NCBI GenBank assembly: GCA_903832005.1
Contig: CAIKZO010000073.1
Location: forward strand, 53,294 to 117,293
Length of the DNA stretch: 64,000 nt
DNA from: Enhydrobacter aerosaccus
GTDB taxonomy: Bacteria; Pseudomonadota; Alphaproteobacteria; Reyranellales; Reyranellaceae
Reading direction: 5' to 3'
The translations under genes were made by a program, and so were the position numbers. The notes beneath the pieces are model-generated. The model saw only the letters and a program-made list of their open reading frames with translations. It had not been told where the DNA came from and searched no databases. Shown here piece after piece: positions 16,861 to 25,558 of this stretch (positions within the stretch are counted from its first letter, which is position 1; every line of letters starts with the position of its first letter).

Positions 16861-17967
16861 CTAATAGTGTACCGCGACCCGCGGCACGCGGCTCGTGCCA
16901 TCGTAACAGACGATCTCCGCTTCGTGCGCCATGTTGCCCTTGCCGTCCGAATGATAAGTCGCTGCGATCCCGCGATAGGTATCGCTGGCGAGGCGCGCGC
17001 GGACGGCTTCCGGCGTCGCCGCGAGGCCCAATTGCGCGAGCACGAGCGCCAGCATCCGGACCGCGTCGTATTGCGCAGCGGCGTAGGCGTCGGGATCGGC
17101 CTTGTAGGCCGCGCGATAGGCGTCGAGGAATGTGCGCATTTCTGGCGTGTCCGCGGAAATCGGCGAGGAAGCGGTCTCGGCGCAAACGTTCTTCAACTCG
17201 GCGGGTTCCAGCAGGGCAGCCGTCGCCGGTTGGTGCATTGCCGAGCCGGCGACGATCGGCAGGTCGGGGAGCAACTGTCGTGCCTGGCGCACAGCCAGCA
17301 CCGTCGAGGCGGCATGCAGATGGAACACCAGCACGTCGGCGCCGGCGGCCTTGGCGCGTAGCAGCGCGGGCGTAAGGTCATTGGCCGAGGTGCCGACGCT
17401 CTCCTCCAACACGGTTGGTGTCTTCAGCTCCGTGAAAGTCCGGACGAGCTGCTCGTGACCCGACTGGCCATAGGCGGTGCTCTGGTAGATCACGGCCGGG
17501 CGCTTGGCGCCGAGCTTCTCGACCACGTACCGCGCGTGGGCGACCTTGACCGTGGCGTCGCTGGGAAAGAAGCGGAAGAAGTAGGGATTGCCCAACTCGC
17601 CCAGCCGCGCGGTGCCGGAGATGGTGAGCAGCGGGATCTTGCGCTCCTGCGCCAGTGGCAACAGCGCCAGCATTTGCGTGCCGAGGATCGGACCCACGAC
17701 AGCGGACGGCGGCTTGCCGCGACCGACGCTGCGTTCCCAGGCGGTGACCGCGGCCTCCGGCGTTGCGGCCGTGTCGAGCACCTCCGGCTTCATACGAGCG
17801 TCCTGGCTTGCCGCGAGCAGGGCGCCGTTGCGCTGGCTCGTGCCTTCCAGCGCCACGAAGCCTGTGAGCGGCACCAGCACGGGCAGTCGCTCCTGCTGCT
17901 GGGCCGCGACGGGCGCGGCCAGCAGCAGGAGGATCGTCGAGACTACTGCGCCGCGCCGCCAGCCCAC
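16861..17967 (-). CDS. Branched-chain-type (Peripla_BP_6) ABC substrate-binding protein
   Basis: A 368-residue periplasmic binding protein related to LivJ/LivK and to LppC-like amide binders. With GTG 17967 as start it has a clean signal peptide (MGWRRGAVVSTILLLLAAPVAA). Ligand-fold motifs such as VGPILGTQMLALLPLAQERKI and PAVIYQSTAYGQSG are visible. The start lies 25 bp inside the end of the gamma-glutamyltransferase gene, so the two are translationally coupled; no ATG is available in the frame nearby. No Liv-type permease or ATPase is in the window. A role in sensing or binding a product of the transferase is possible but unproven. Confidence 0.82.
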   Translation of the reverse strand: MGWRRGAVVSTILLLLAAPVAAQQQERLPVLVPLTGFVALEGTSQRNGALLAASQDARMKPEVLDTAATPEAAVTAWERSVGRGKPPSAVVGPILGTQMLALLPLAQERKIPLLTISGTARLGELGNPYFFRFFPSDATVKVAHARYVVEKLGAKRPAVIYQSTAYGQSGHEQLVRTFTELKTPTVLEESVGTSANDLTPALLRAKAAGADVLVFHLHAASTVLAVRQARQLLPDLPIVAGSAMHQPATAALLEPAELKNVCAETASSPISADTPEMRTFLDAYRAAYKADPDAYAAAQYDAVRMLALVLAQLGLAATPEAVRARLASDTYRGIAATYHSDGKGNMAHEAEIVCYDGTSRVPRVAVHY

Positions 17968-19499
17968 GGAGACATCACTTCGTTCATGCCCGTGAGTTCG
18001 CCGGTCCGTGGGTCGCGCACGATGCAGCACGGATTGGCAAAGCCCAGCGGCGACATCTGGTTCTCCACCTCGACGATCGGCAGCTTGGCCGCGATCGCCT
18101 TCTTCACGGTGTCCGGCAGGTCGCGGTTGACGCGGATCGGTCCCACGCCCGAGACGTCGATGCGCGGCTGATGGAACGCCGCTTCGACGTCCATGCCCCG
18201 GTCGATCATCATCAACGAGATCTGCGACACGGCGGGCACGATTCGCCGGCCGCCCGAGGCGCCGATGGCGAACCAGGGCTTGCCGTCCTTCGCCACGACC
18301 ACCGGGCAGATGTTGCACAGGGGCTTCTTGCTGGGCGCGATCGAGTTCGGTTTGTTCGGCACCGGATCGAACCACAGCATGCCGTTGTTCATGGTGATGC
18401 CGGTCTTGGGCAACATCACGCACGAGCCGAATAGCGACATCAGCGTCTGCGTCAGCGCCACCATGTTGCCTTCGGAGTCGGCGGCGCAGAAGTGCGTCGT
18501 GCAGCTGTTGGTCGGCTTCTCGCCCAAGGTCTTGAGGCGTTCGTCGTAGGCGAGGTGCATGCCTTCGGCGACGGCGGTGAAGAATTCCGCGCCCGGGGCG
18601 CCCGTGCCCTTGGTGCGCTCGCCCATCAGTTCGATCGCGCGCTTCAGGGTCGGGCCGGCGGTGAGACCGCCCGCGACATTGACCGTGACGCCGTTGTGCT
18701 GGAACGACAGCGGTTCGATGATCTTGGCTTCGAAGTTCGCGAGATCGTCGAAGGAGATCGCCGAACCGCCGGCCTGCAGGTCGGCGGCGATGTCGCGTCC
18801 CAGGGCGCCTTCGTAGTATTCGCGCGGGCCGCCTGCGGCGAGACGGCGATAGGTCTCGCCGAGATTGCCGAGCTTGATGTAGCGCTTGGTGCCGGTCCAG
18901 TCGTTGGTCGGCACGAAGCCGTTGTCGCAGAGATAGGCCGCCTTCGAGGCCGGATACTGGGCGAGGTCCTGCGCGCCATTGGCGATCATGACCTGCATGT
19001 ACCAGTCGAGCTCCATGCCGCGCTCGGCGAGCGTGACGGCGGGCGCGATGACGTCCTGCCACTTCAGGGTGCCGAAGCGCTCGAGCGCCTTGCCCATGCC
19101 GGCCACTTGGCCTGGCACCGCGATCGAGTGGTAGCCGAACTCGTTGCGGCGCTCGAGGATGTCCGGCCAGGCGAAGGGATTGGCCGGGCCGGGGCCGACG
19201 ATGGGGTAGTTCGCGGGATCGAGCTTGGCGGCGGAGATGGGACCGTAGTCGATCGTATAGGCGCGGCCTTCCTTGGCGCTCCAGATCGTCATGAAGCCGA
19301 CACCGCCGATGCCGCTCATCCACGGTTCGAGCGTGCCGATCGCCAAGCCAGTGGCGACGGCGGCATCGATTGCATTGCCGCCGCGACGCAGGATGTCCAC
19401 GCCGACTTCAGCCGCTCGGCAATTCTGGGCGACGACCACCCCCTTACCTTTGACAGCCTGCTTGGTGATCTTCTGTTGCCGTGTTAGCGACTCGCTCAT
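17943..19499 (-). CDS. Gamma-glutamyltransferase family protein
   Basis: A 518-residue Ntn-hydrolase precursor that should cleave itself into two subunits. The nucleophile threonine is at about Thr334 in NSCTTHFCAADSEGN, matching the TTH motif of known enzymes; the glycine-rich oxyanion region GASGGRRIVPAV follows. The family hydrolyses or transfers gamma-glutamyl groups of glutathione and related amides; some members are cephalosporin or capsule acylases. Unlike E. coli Ggt there is no signal peptide (MSESLTRQQKITKQAV), so it is probably cytosolic. ATG 19499 has an AGGAG site. The upstream 102 bp are shared with the divergent sigma-factor gene. Confidence 0.9.
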   Translation of the reverse strand: MSESLTRQQKITKQAVKGKGVVVAQNCRAAEVGVDILRRGGNAIDAAVATGLAIGTLEPWMSGIGGVGFMTIWSAKEGRAYTIDYGPISAAKLDPANYPIVGPGPANPFAWPDILERRNEFGYHSIAVPGQVAGMGKALERFGTLKWQDVIAPAVTLAERGMELDWYMQVMIANGAQDLAQYPASKAAYLCDNGFVPTNDWTGTKRYIKLGNLGETYRRLAAGGPREYYEGALGRDIAADLQAGGSAISFDDLANFEAKIIEPLSFQHNGVTVNVAGGLTAGPTLKRAIELMGERTKGTGAPGAEFFTAVAEGMHLAYDERLKTLGEKPTNSCTTHFCAADSEGNMVALTQTLMSLFGSCVMLPKTGITMNNGMLWFDPVPNKPNSIAPSKKPLCNICPVVVAKDGKPWFAIGASGGRRIVPAVSQISLMMIDRGMDVEAAFHQPRIDVSGVGPIRVNRDLPDTVKKAIAAKLPIVEVENQMSPLGFANPCCIVRDPRTGELTGMNEVMSPWAGGAAQ

Positions 19500-19601
19500 C
19501 GAAACTCCTCGGAAAATGCGACGGGACTGTAGCGGGGCCTGATTTAGCCACAAACCCCGTTAAACTGCAGGGCGGATAAGCAAGAACGGAACGCAAAGGG
19601 C

Positions 19602-20147
19602 GTGTCGGACCTCAATCAGATCGATCTGCGCGCCCTGGCGGTTGGCAATAAGCGGACCTGGGATCAGTTCGTCCTCGCGTCGACGGCGTTGATCAATGCT
19701 GTCGTGCGCCGGTCTCTCTCGACGTACAGGCTGAGCGAGGAAGACGTCATGGACGCGGCCCAGGACGTCTACGTCCGGCTCTGCGCCAACGATTATCGGC
19801 TGTTGAAAACCTACGATCCGGCCCGTGCGGGCCTCTCGACGTGGCTGGCCGTCGTGGCCCGGTCCTCGGCGATCGACCATGCCCGTCGCCGGCGCCAGAG
19901 CACGACCCCGATCGACGACGTGCCCGAGACGGCCCTGGCGGTCGAGGACCGGCATGTCGAAAAGCTCAAGATTCCCGAGGGGCTGCTGACCGAGCGGCAA
20001 ACCCTGATCCTCAAGTACCTATATGACGAGGAAAGGGATGTCGCCGAGATTGCACAGCTTCTGAAAATCGATGCCCAAACCGTCCGAAGTACGCATCACA
20101 AGGCCCTTTTACGGCTGCGGGAGCACTTCAAAGAAGAATCGTCATGA
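19602..20147 (+). CDS. ECF-type RNA polymerase sigma factor
   Basis: A 181-residue sigma-70-family factor with only regions 2 and 4, as in ECF sigmas. Region 2 includes the RLSEEDVMDAAQDVYVRLC helix and the YDPARAGLSTWLAVVARS DNA-melting segment; region 4 is the helix-turn-helix ERDVAEIAQLLKIDAQTVRS. It starts at GTG 19602. It is followed by a one-helix membrane protein in the position of an anti-sigma factor, then a CpxP-like sensor, the usual layout of a membrane-controlled regulon. The target genes probably include the DUF1800-DUF1501 pair downstream. Confidence 0.9.
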   Translation: MSDLNQIDLRALAVGNKRTWDQFVLASTALINAVVRRSLSTYRLSEEDVMDAAQDVYVRLCANDYRLLKTYDPARAGLSTWLAVVARSSAIDHARRRRQSTTPIDDVPETALAVEDRHVEKLKIPEGLLTERQTLILKYLYDEERDVAEIAQLLKIDAQTVRSTHHKALLRLREHFKEESS

Positions 20148-20200
20148 GCGAGGGATGAATCTCGTAATTGTGGCGTAAGCTGAGGGCAAGGAGAACAACC

Positions 20201-20725
20201 ATGACCACCGATCGTATCCCCAAGACCGACAAGGAGCTGTGGCAGAGCCTGTCCACCGGCCCGGTCGCGTCTGATGCGGTGCCCGGGACGGTATCTGATA
20301 TGGATTTTGCCGCCTGGCTGGAAGGACGCCTGTCTGAGACCCAATCGGCGCACATCGAGGCGGCCGTCGCCGCCAATCCTGAGATGCGTCTGGCTGCGAT
20401 GGAACTGGCCGACATCCTGGGCATGCCGCTGCCGGCGGCGCCGGCCCGCATGGCCGTTCGTGCCCAGGCGCTGGTCGGCTTCGAGGTCGAGCGCCGGGTC
20501 GCAAACCGCGGCTGGCTCGCCGGCCTGCTGGACGTCTTTGCCATGCCGCGCGCCGTGATGGCGGCGGCGACCGTGATCGTCGCGATCTCGGGCTTCATGC
20601 TGGGCGGCGGTCTGGGCGAGTCCTATGCCCAGGAGAAAGTCGCCAGCACGACCCAAGTCGTGTCGCTGACCCAGACGCAACAGACCAACGAACTCACGTC
20701 GTTCTTCACATCGGATGGCATCTGA
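20201..20725 (+). CDS. Probable membrane anti-sigma factor
   Basis: A 174-residue protein with a cytoplasmic N-terminal part containing the pattern DFAAWLEGRLSETQSAHIE, which resembles the anti-sigma domain of short ECF partners but lacks the HxxxCxxC zinc motif. One membrane helix follows at residues about 125-145 (AVMAAATVIVAISGFMLGGG), leaving a short periplasmic tail rich in Thr and Gln. ATG 20201 is chosen because AAGGAG precedes it at seven bases. Its place between sigma factor and periplasmic sensor supports the call; the sequence itself is only weakly diagnostic. Confidence 0.72.
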   Translation: MTTDRIPKTDKELWQSLSTGPVASDAVPGTVSDMDFAAWLEGRLSETQSAHIEAAVAANPEMRLAAMELADILGMPLPAAPARMAVRAQALVGFEVERRVANRGWLAGLLDVFAMPRAVMAAATVIVAISGFMLGGGLGESYAQEKVASTTQVVSLTQTQQTNELTSFFTSDGI

Positions 20726-20728
20726 GCG

Positions 20729-21319
20729 ATGAACTCTCGTCTCGTCCAGCTCCTGCTGGGGCTGTCGCTGCTCTTGAACTGTTTCGTGCTCGCGGGTTTC
20801 GTCTACAGAAGCTGGATCGTGCCGCCGCCGGTTTTTCAGGGGCGGATGGGTGGTCAGCCGCCGCAGCAGCCGCAGCAGGGTAACCGGCCGGGTGGCCCGC
20901 TCGAGATGATGGCGAACGATCTCAAGCTCGACGAGACCCAGCGCAAGGCGTTGCACGACGAGTTCGAGAAGAGCATCGCCGACCGTCGCGAGCGCCTCCA
21001 CCAGATCCAGCAGATCCGCGAGCAGACCAGCGACGAGCTGAAGAAGCAGCCGGTCGACTTCGCCAAGATCGATGCGTTCATCGATCAGGTCGCGAAGCTG
21101 CGCGGCGATCAGCAGAAGGCCAATCTGCACGGCATCCTGGAGATGGATGCGCATCTGACCGCGCAGCAGCGCGAGCGCATGCATGAGATTCTGGCCGAGC
21201 GCTATGTCGGCATGGGCGCGCCCGGACGTTCGGGTGGCCCGCCGCGTGGTCCTGGTCCTGGCGGGCCCGGTGGTCCGGGCGGTCCCGGTGGACCCGGCCC
21301 TGGCCGTCCGCCGCAATAG
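20729..21319 (+). CDS. CpxP/Spy-like periplasmic sensor (heavy-metal-resistance family)
   Basis: A 196-residue protein anchored by one N-terminal helix (VQLLLGLSLLLNCFVLAGFVY). The body is a helical LTXXQ-type domain: LDETQRKALHDEFEKS, then a charged coiled stretch, then LTAQQRERMHEILAER. Such proteins bind misfolded proteins or metals and feed signals to membrane regulators. The last 25 residues are a collagen-like Gly-Pro repeat, an unusual tail for this family. It starts three bases after the anti-sigma stop, so the sigma, anti-sigma and sensor genes form one operon. Confidence 0.85.
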   Translation: MNSRLVQLLLGLSLLLNCFVLAGFVYRSWIVPPPVFQGRMGGQPPQQPQQGNRPGGPLEMMANDLKLDETQRKALHDEFEKSIADRRERLHQIQQIREQTSDELKKQPVDFAKIDAFIDQVAKLRGDQQKANLHGILEMDAHLTAQQRERMHEILAERYVGMGAPGRSGGPPRGPGPGGPGGPGGPGGPGPGRPPQ

Positions 21320-21394
21320 GGATACTATCCGCGCCAGTATCGTAGTCTGATGACAGGGAGCGTTTGGCTCCCTCGTTCAGGAAAGACTTGGACG

Positions 21395-22939
21395 ATGAAT
21401 TTTCGTCTCGATCGGCGGCGTTTTCTCGGTGGTGCGGTTTCGGCCGCTGCTGTTCTGTCGGCACCCGGTATCGGCCGCGCCGCACAGGCGATGGGCTTCG
21501 ACGAAGCGCGCCACCTGCTGTCGCGCACGTCCTTCGGTCCCACGCCCGCCGACGTCCAGCCTCTGGCAAGCCTCGACTACGGCGCGGCTGTCGAGCGTCT
21601 GCTGGCAAATCCGCGCCGTACGGCGATCACGTCCGCACCGCGTTGGGTCAATGAGGGCCTGAAGAGCGTGCGTGAAGAGCAGCGCGAGGCGGTCGAGAAA
21701 CTGCGCGACGCCAAGGGCGACAAGGCGCAAGTCGCGGGCATCGTCAGGCCGATTCAGGAGCAGGGACGGGAACTGCGCAACTGGTGGGTCGAGGAGATGC
21801 TGGTCACGGACCAGCCGCTGGTCGAGCGCATGACGCTGTTTTGGCACAATCATTTTACCTCTTCGTTCCAGAAGGTGCGGTTCGCGCCGGCGCTGTTCTT
21901 CCAGAACGCGCTGTTCCGCAGCCAGGCGCTGGGCAATTTCGCGACCTTGCTGAAAGCCGTCGCCCGCGATCCGGCAATGTTGATCTATCTCGACGGCGTG
22001 CGCTCGGTGGCGCGCCAGCCCAACGAGAACTTCGGCCGCGAACTGCTCGAGCTTTTCACCCTGGGCGAGGGCCATTACAGCGAAGCCGACATCAAGGCCG
22101 CCGCGCGCGCTTTCACCGGCTGGTCGATCGATCCGGCGACCGGCGCCTTCGCCGATCACGTCCACCAGCACGACGGCGGCGAGAAGACCTTCCTCGGTCA
22201 GAGCGGCAACTTCGGCGGCGACGACATCCTCGCCATCCTGCTGCGCAACCCGCATACGGCGGAGACGATCGTCCGCAAGCTGTGGATCGAGTTCGTCTCG
22301 CTGAAGCCCGATCCCGACGAGGTGACACGGCTTGCCGCGATCTTCCGCACAGGCGGTTACGAGATCAAACCGCTGATGCGCGCGATGTTCCTGTCGCCGG
22401 CCTTCCGCGATCCCGCCAACCGCGGCGGCCTCATCAAGTCGCCGGTCGATTTGATCGTGGGCACGGTGCGGGTGTTGGGCCTGCCGGTGCCGGAGAAGAC
22501 CGGGCTGGTGCGCATGATGCAGGGGCTTGGCCAGCTGCCGTTCGATCCGCCCAATGTCAAAGGTTGGTCAGGAGGTGAGACCTGGATCAGCACCTACACC
22601 TTGCTGCTGCGCCAGCAGTTCCTGCGCCGCATGGTCGAGGCGACGACGGTGTCGTCGATGGAGGGCGGCATGATGGTGGCGCCGGGCGCCGACCGTCCCA
22701 ACCGTCGCGCCGACCGCAAGGAGATGGCTCCCAGTGCCGAACCGCGTCCGGTCGAGGGCCGCAGCCTGCGCAACGCCGGTGTCGAGGCCAGGCTCGGCCC
22801 GTCGCTGGCCGGCACCGACCAGGAGCTGCTGCTGCGTACTCTGCTGCCGCGCGCACCGATCGACGGTGTCGACGTGACGTCTTCGCCGGGCACGGTGGTC
22901 GCTTCCGCCTTGTTCGATTCCGCGTATCAGTTGAAGTGA
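21395..22939 (+). CDS. DUF1800 family protein, Tat-exported
   Basis: A 514-residue protein of the DUF1800 family, whose function is unknown. It opens with a twin-arginine signal (DRRRFLGGAVSAAAVLSAPG), so it is likely exported folded. Typical DUF1800 motifs are ARHLLSRTSFGPTPADV near the N-terminus, TLFWHNHFTS, and GRELLELFTLGEGHYSE. The start follows the sensor gene by 75 bp; the ATG at 21395 is chosen for the Tat signal. It is paired with the DUF1501 gene 11 bp downstream, as is common in many phyla. Confidence 0.88.
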   Translation: MNFRLDRRRFLGGAVSAAAVLSAPGIGRAAQAMGFDEARHLLSRTSFGPTPADVQPLASLDYGAAVERLLANPRRTAITSAPRWVNEGLKSVREEQREAVEKLRDAKGDKAQVAGIVRPIQEQGRELRNWWVEEMLVTDQPLVERMTLFWHNHFTSSFQKVRFAPALFFQNALFRSQALGNFATLLKAVARDPAMLIYLDGVRSVARQPNENFGRELLELFTLGEGHYSEADIKAAARAFTGWSIDPATGAFADHVHQHDGGEKTFLGQSGNFGGDDILAILLRNPHTAETIVRKLWIEFVSLKPDPDEVTRLAAIFRTGGYEIKPLMRAMFLSPAFRDPANRGGLIKSPVDLIVGTVRVLGLPVPEKTGLVRMMQGLGQLPFDPPNVKGWSGGETWISTYTLLLRQQFLRRMVEATTVSSMEGGMMVAPGADRPNRRADRKEMAPSAEPRPVEGRSLRNAGVEARLGPSLAGTDQELLLRTLLPRAPIDGVDVTSSPGTVVASALFDSAYQLK

Positions 22940-22950
22940 GGACCATCGCC

Positions 22951-24111
22951 ATGGATCGTCGCGGTTTCCTGCTCGGCGCCGGCGCCCTTTCGGTGGCGTT
23001 CGCCTCCCGCACCGCCTTTGCGGACCAGATCAGCCCGCCGCGCGTGCTGCTGCTGGTCGAACTGAAGGGCGGCAACGACGGGATGAACACGCTGATCCCC
23101 TATGCCGATCCCAAGTATCGCGAGCTGCGCCCGTCGATCGGCATGGCGCGCGATCATGTGATCCAACTCGACGAGAAGGTCGGCCTGCACCAGAAGCTCG
23201 AGCCGCTGATGGAAGCGTGGAAGGCCAAGGACTTCGCCATCGTACAGGGCGTGGGCTATCCCTATCCGAACCGCTCGCACTTCCGCTCGATCGAGATCTG
23301 GGACACGGCGTCAGCCTCGAACCAGACCGTGAGCGAGGGCTGGGTGGCGCAGGCCTTCAACGGCGCGACCTTGCCACGCGGCGCGGGTGTCGACAGCATC
23401 GTGATCGACACCAACGCGCTGCCGGTCACCGGTCCCGAACTGCGCACCATCGTGATGCAGGACGCCGAGAATTTTCTGAAGGCGGCGCAGTCGGTGAAGG
23501 ACTCGTCGGGCCTGCGCGACGGGGGCAACCCGGCGCTGCGCCATCTGCTCGACGTGCGCCACGAAGTGAACGCAGCGGCCGCTGGCCTGCGCGACAGGCT
23601 CCACGAGGGGCCGTCACCGGCCTATGCCTATCAGGATCCAGCGTTCGGTCGGCAGCTCGACCTGGCGACGCGCATCCTGATGGCCAAGGTGCCGGTGGTC
23701 GCGATCAAGGTGTCTCTGAACGGCTTCGATACGCATGCCAACCAGATGCCGACGCAGGAGCGCCTGCTGGGCGTCCTCGCCACCGACCTCGCGACCCTGC
23801 GCCGCAACCTGATCGCGGCCGATCTCTGGAATAACGTGGCCGTTCTCACCTATTCGGAGTTCGGCCGGCGCGCGCGCCAGAATGCGAGCAACGGCACCGA
23901 TCACGGCACCGCTGCACCGCACTTCGTGATGGGTGGCAAGGTGAAGGGCGGCCTGCATGGCGCCTATCCGTCACTGGCCGACCTGCAGGATGGCGACATG
24001 CGCTATAGCGTCGACTTCCGTACGGTTTTCTCGACGATGGCGCAGGGCTGCTGGAACGTGCGCAATGATTTCGGTGTGCATCAGCCGCACAGGCTCGACC
24101 TGTTTGCCTGA
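22951..24111 (+). CDS. DUF1501 family protein, Tat-exported
   Basis: A 386-residue protein of the DUF1501 family, related to the alkaline-phosphatase/sulfatase fold but of unknown activity. It has a Tat signal (MDRRGFLLGAGALSVAFA). Family motifs are LVELKGGNDGMNTLIPY, NRSHFRSIEIWDTA and the C-terminal SEFGRRARQNASNGTDHGTA, where His/Asp residues resemble metal ligands of the fold. ATG 22951 has GAGG before it; a GTG at 22936 overlapping the DUF1800 stop is the alternative. The pair is thought to act together at the cell surface. Confidence 0.88.
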   Translation: MDRRGFLLGAGALSVAFASRTAFADQISPPRVLLLVELKGGNDGMNTLIPYADPKYRELRPSIGMARDHVIQLDEKVGLHQKLEPLMEAWKAKDFAIVQGVGYPYPNRSHFRSIEIWDTASASNQTVSEGWVAQAFNGATLPRGAGVDSIVIDTNALPVTGPELRTIVMQDAENFLKAAQSVKDSSGLRDGGNPALRHLLDVRHEVNAAAAGLRDRLHEGPSPAYAYQDPAFGRQLDLATRILMAKVPVVAIKVSLNGFDTHANQMPTQERLLGVLATDLATLRRNLIAADLWNNVAVLTYSEFGRRARQNASNGTDHGTAAPHFVMGGKVKGGLHGAYPSLADLQDGDMRYSVDFRTVFSTMAQGCWNVRNDFGVHQPHRLDLFA

Positions 24112-24119
24112 GGCGGGAT

Positions 24120-25496
24120 TCAGGTCGAGAGCTTGTGGCGACGGAATTCCTCGTGCACCGAGCCGCGTTCGGGCTCGATGCGGACGAACCAGATGATCAG
24201 GGCGGCACAGATCTTCACCAGCACCGGCAGCACGATATAGACCACGACCAGGGCAGTCGTGCCGTACTCCAGCTTCTTCGGATTGAAGCCAAGGAAAGCG
24301 GCCACCGGCAGCGAGCCCGCGGCACCGATCGCCGTCGCCAGCTTGGTGGCGAGAGCCCAAAGACCGAAGTAGCTGCCGGTCTTGCCCCTGCTGTCACCGC
24401 CTTCTTCGGCGTTGATCACGTCGGCCAGGATCGACGGCGGCAGGCCGTAGTCGGCGCCGAGGCCGATGCCGGTCAGCACCGAGAGCGCCACGAACCACTT
24501 GAAGTCGCCGGGGCCCACGAACATCGCGCACGACATGGCGATCGCCGTCAGCACGATGCCGACGAACCAGGCGGAGGTCTTGCTCAGGCGGCGCGACAGG
24601 ATAAGCCACAGCGGCACGCTGAGCGCGCCCGCCACGAAATAGACCAGCAGGATGATGCCAGCCTCGGTCTTCGAGCCCATCAGCACGTGCTCGACGTAGA
24701 ACAGCATCACCGTCACGGCGACGCCGAGCGCGCTGCCGTTCACGATGAACAGCAGCATCAGGCGGCGGAACAGGCGGTTCTTGAGCGGCGACAGGAAGGC
24801 CAGGAAGACGTTGCGCTCGGAGTGGACGACCGGCGGGTGCACCGACGGACCCGACCACAGCAGGGTAGGGGTCGCGAACACGATGATGATCGGGATGAAA
24901 ACCAGGCCCAGCACGGCATAGCCCGGGATCTCGCCGAATTTCTGCGTGAGCGCGATCGGCGTCACCACGGCGAAGGTCATGCCGAGCAGGCCGAACACTT
25001 CGCGGCCGACAGTGACGCGCGTGCGCTCGTTGTAATCGTCCGACAGCTCCGCGCCGTGGCTGTGGTAGCTGATCGACACGCCGGAATAGCCGATATGGAC
25101 CAGCAGCAGCGAGGCCATCAGCCAGGTCGCGATCCAGGTCTGGCTGCTGGCGATGGAGGCCGGCGGCACGAACAGCATGTAGAAGCCGGCGCACAGCACG
25201 GGCAGCATCATGGCGACGAAGGCGAGGCGGCCCCTGGGGCCGCGGCGGGTGAAACGATCGCTGATCAGGCCGATCAGCGGATCCTGCACGGCATCGATCA
25301 GCCGGGCGAAGATGAAGATCAGGCCCATCGTGTAGAGCGACAGGTTGATGACCTCGCCATAGAAGTGGCTGACGTTCAGCACGATCGGCAGAGCCGTCAT
25401 CGCCAACGGCAATTGCAGCGTCGAATAGGCGACCAGACCCCTGAAAGACACTTTGACGGGCGCCGCGGAGGGGCTCCCGGTCGGACCTGCTACCAC
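24120..25496 (-). CDS. MFS transporter, GPH (glycoside-pentoside-hexuronide) type
   Basis: A 458-residue inner-membrane carrier with 12 helices of the MFS_2/GPH family, related to melibiose permease. The loop after helix 2 holds the family motif DAVQDPLIGLISDRFTRRGPRGR and a second cue is GADYGLPPSILADVINAEE. It starts with GTG 25496, 62 bp after the cyclopropane-fatty-acid synthase gene on the same strand. In alphaproteobacteria GPH-like carriers are often beside cfa genes, and a lipid-related rather than a sugar substrate is possible; this is inference. Confidence 0.87.
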   Translation of the reverse strand: MVAGPTGSPSAAPVKVSFRGLVAYSTLQLPLAMTALPIVLNVSHFYGEVINLSLYTMGLIFIFARLIDAVQDPLIGLISDRFTRRGPRGRLAFVAMMLPVLCAGFYMLFVPPASIASSQTWIATWLMASLLLVHIGYSGVSISYHSHGAELSDDYNERTRVTVGREVFGLLGMTFAVVTPIALTQKFGEIPGYAVLGLVFIPIIIVFATPTLLWSGPSVHPPVVHSERNVFLAFLSPLKNRLFRRLMLLFIVNGSALGVAVTVMLFYVEHVLMGSKTEAGIILLVYFVAGALSVPLWLILSRRLSKTSAWFVGIVLTAIAMSCAMFVGPGDFKWFVALSVLTGIGLGADYGLPPSILADVINAEEGGDSRGKTGSYFGLWALATKLATAIGAAGSLPVAAFLGFNPKKLEYGTTALVVVYIVLPVLVKICAALIIWFVRIEPERGSVHEEFRRHKLST

Positions 25497-25558
25497 TCTA
25501 AAGCCTTCCTGTTCGCCTCACGTTGATCGGGGGCGTTGGTCGTTGCCGACCGTTATAG

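Noticed and set aside
21230..21316. Short tandem repeats that could suggest a CRISPR or minisatellite
   Set aside because: The repeat is in frame and codes for the Gly-Pro tail of the CpxP-like protein; there are no spacers.
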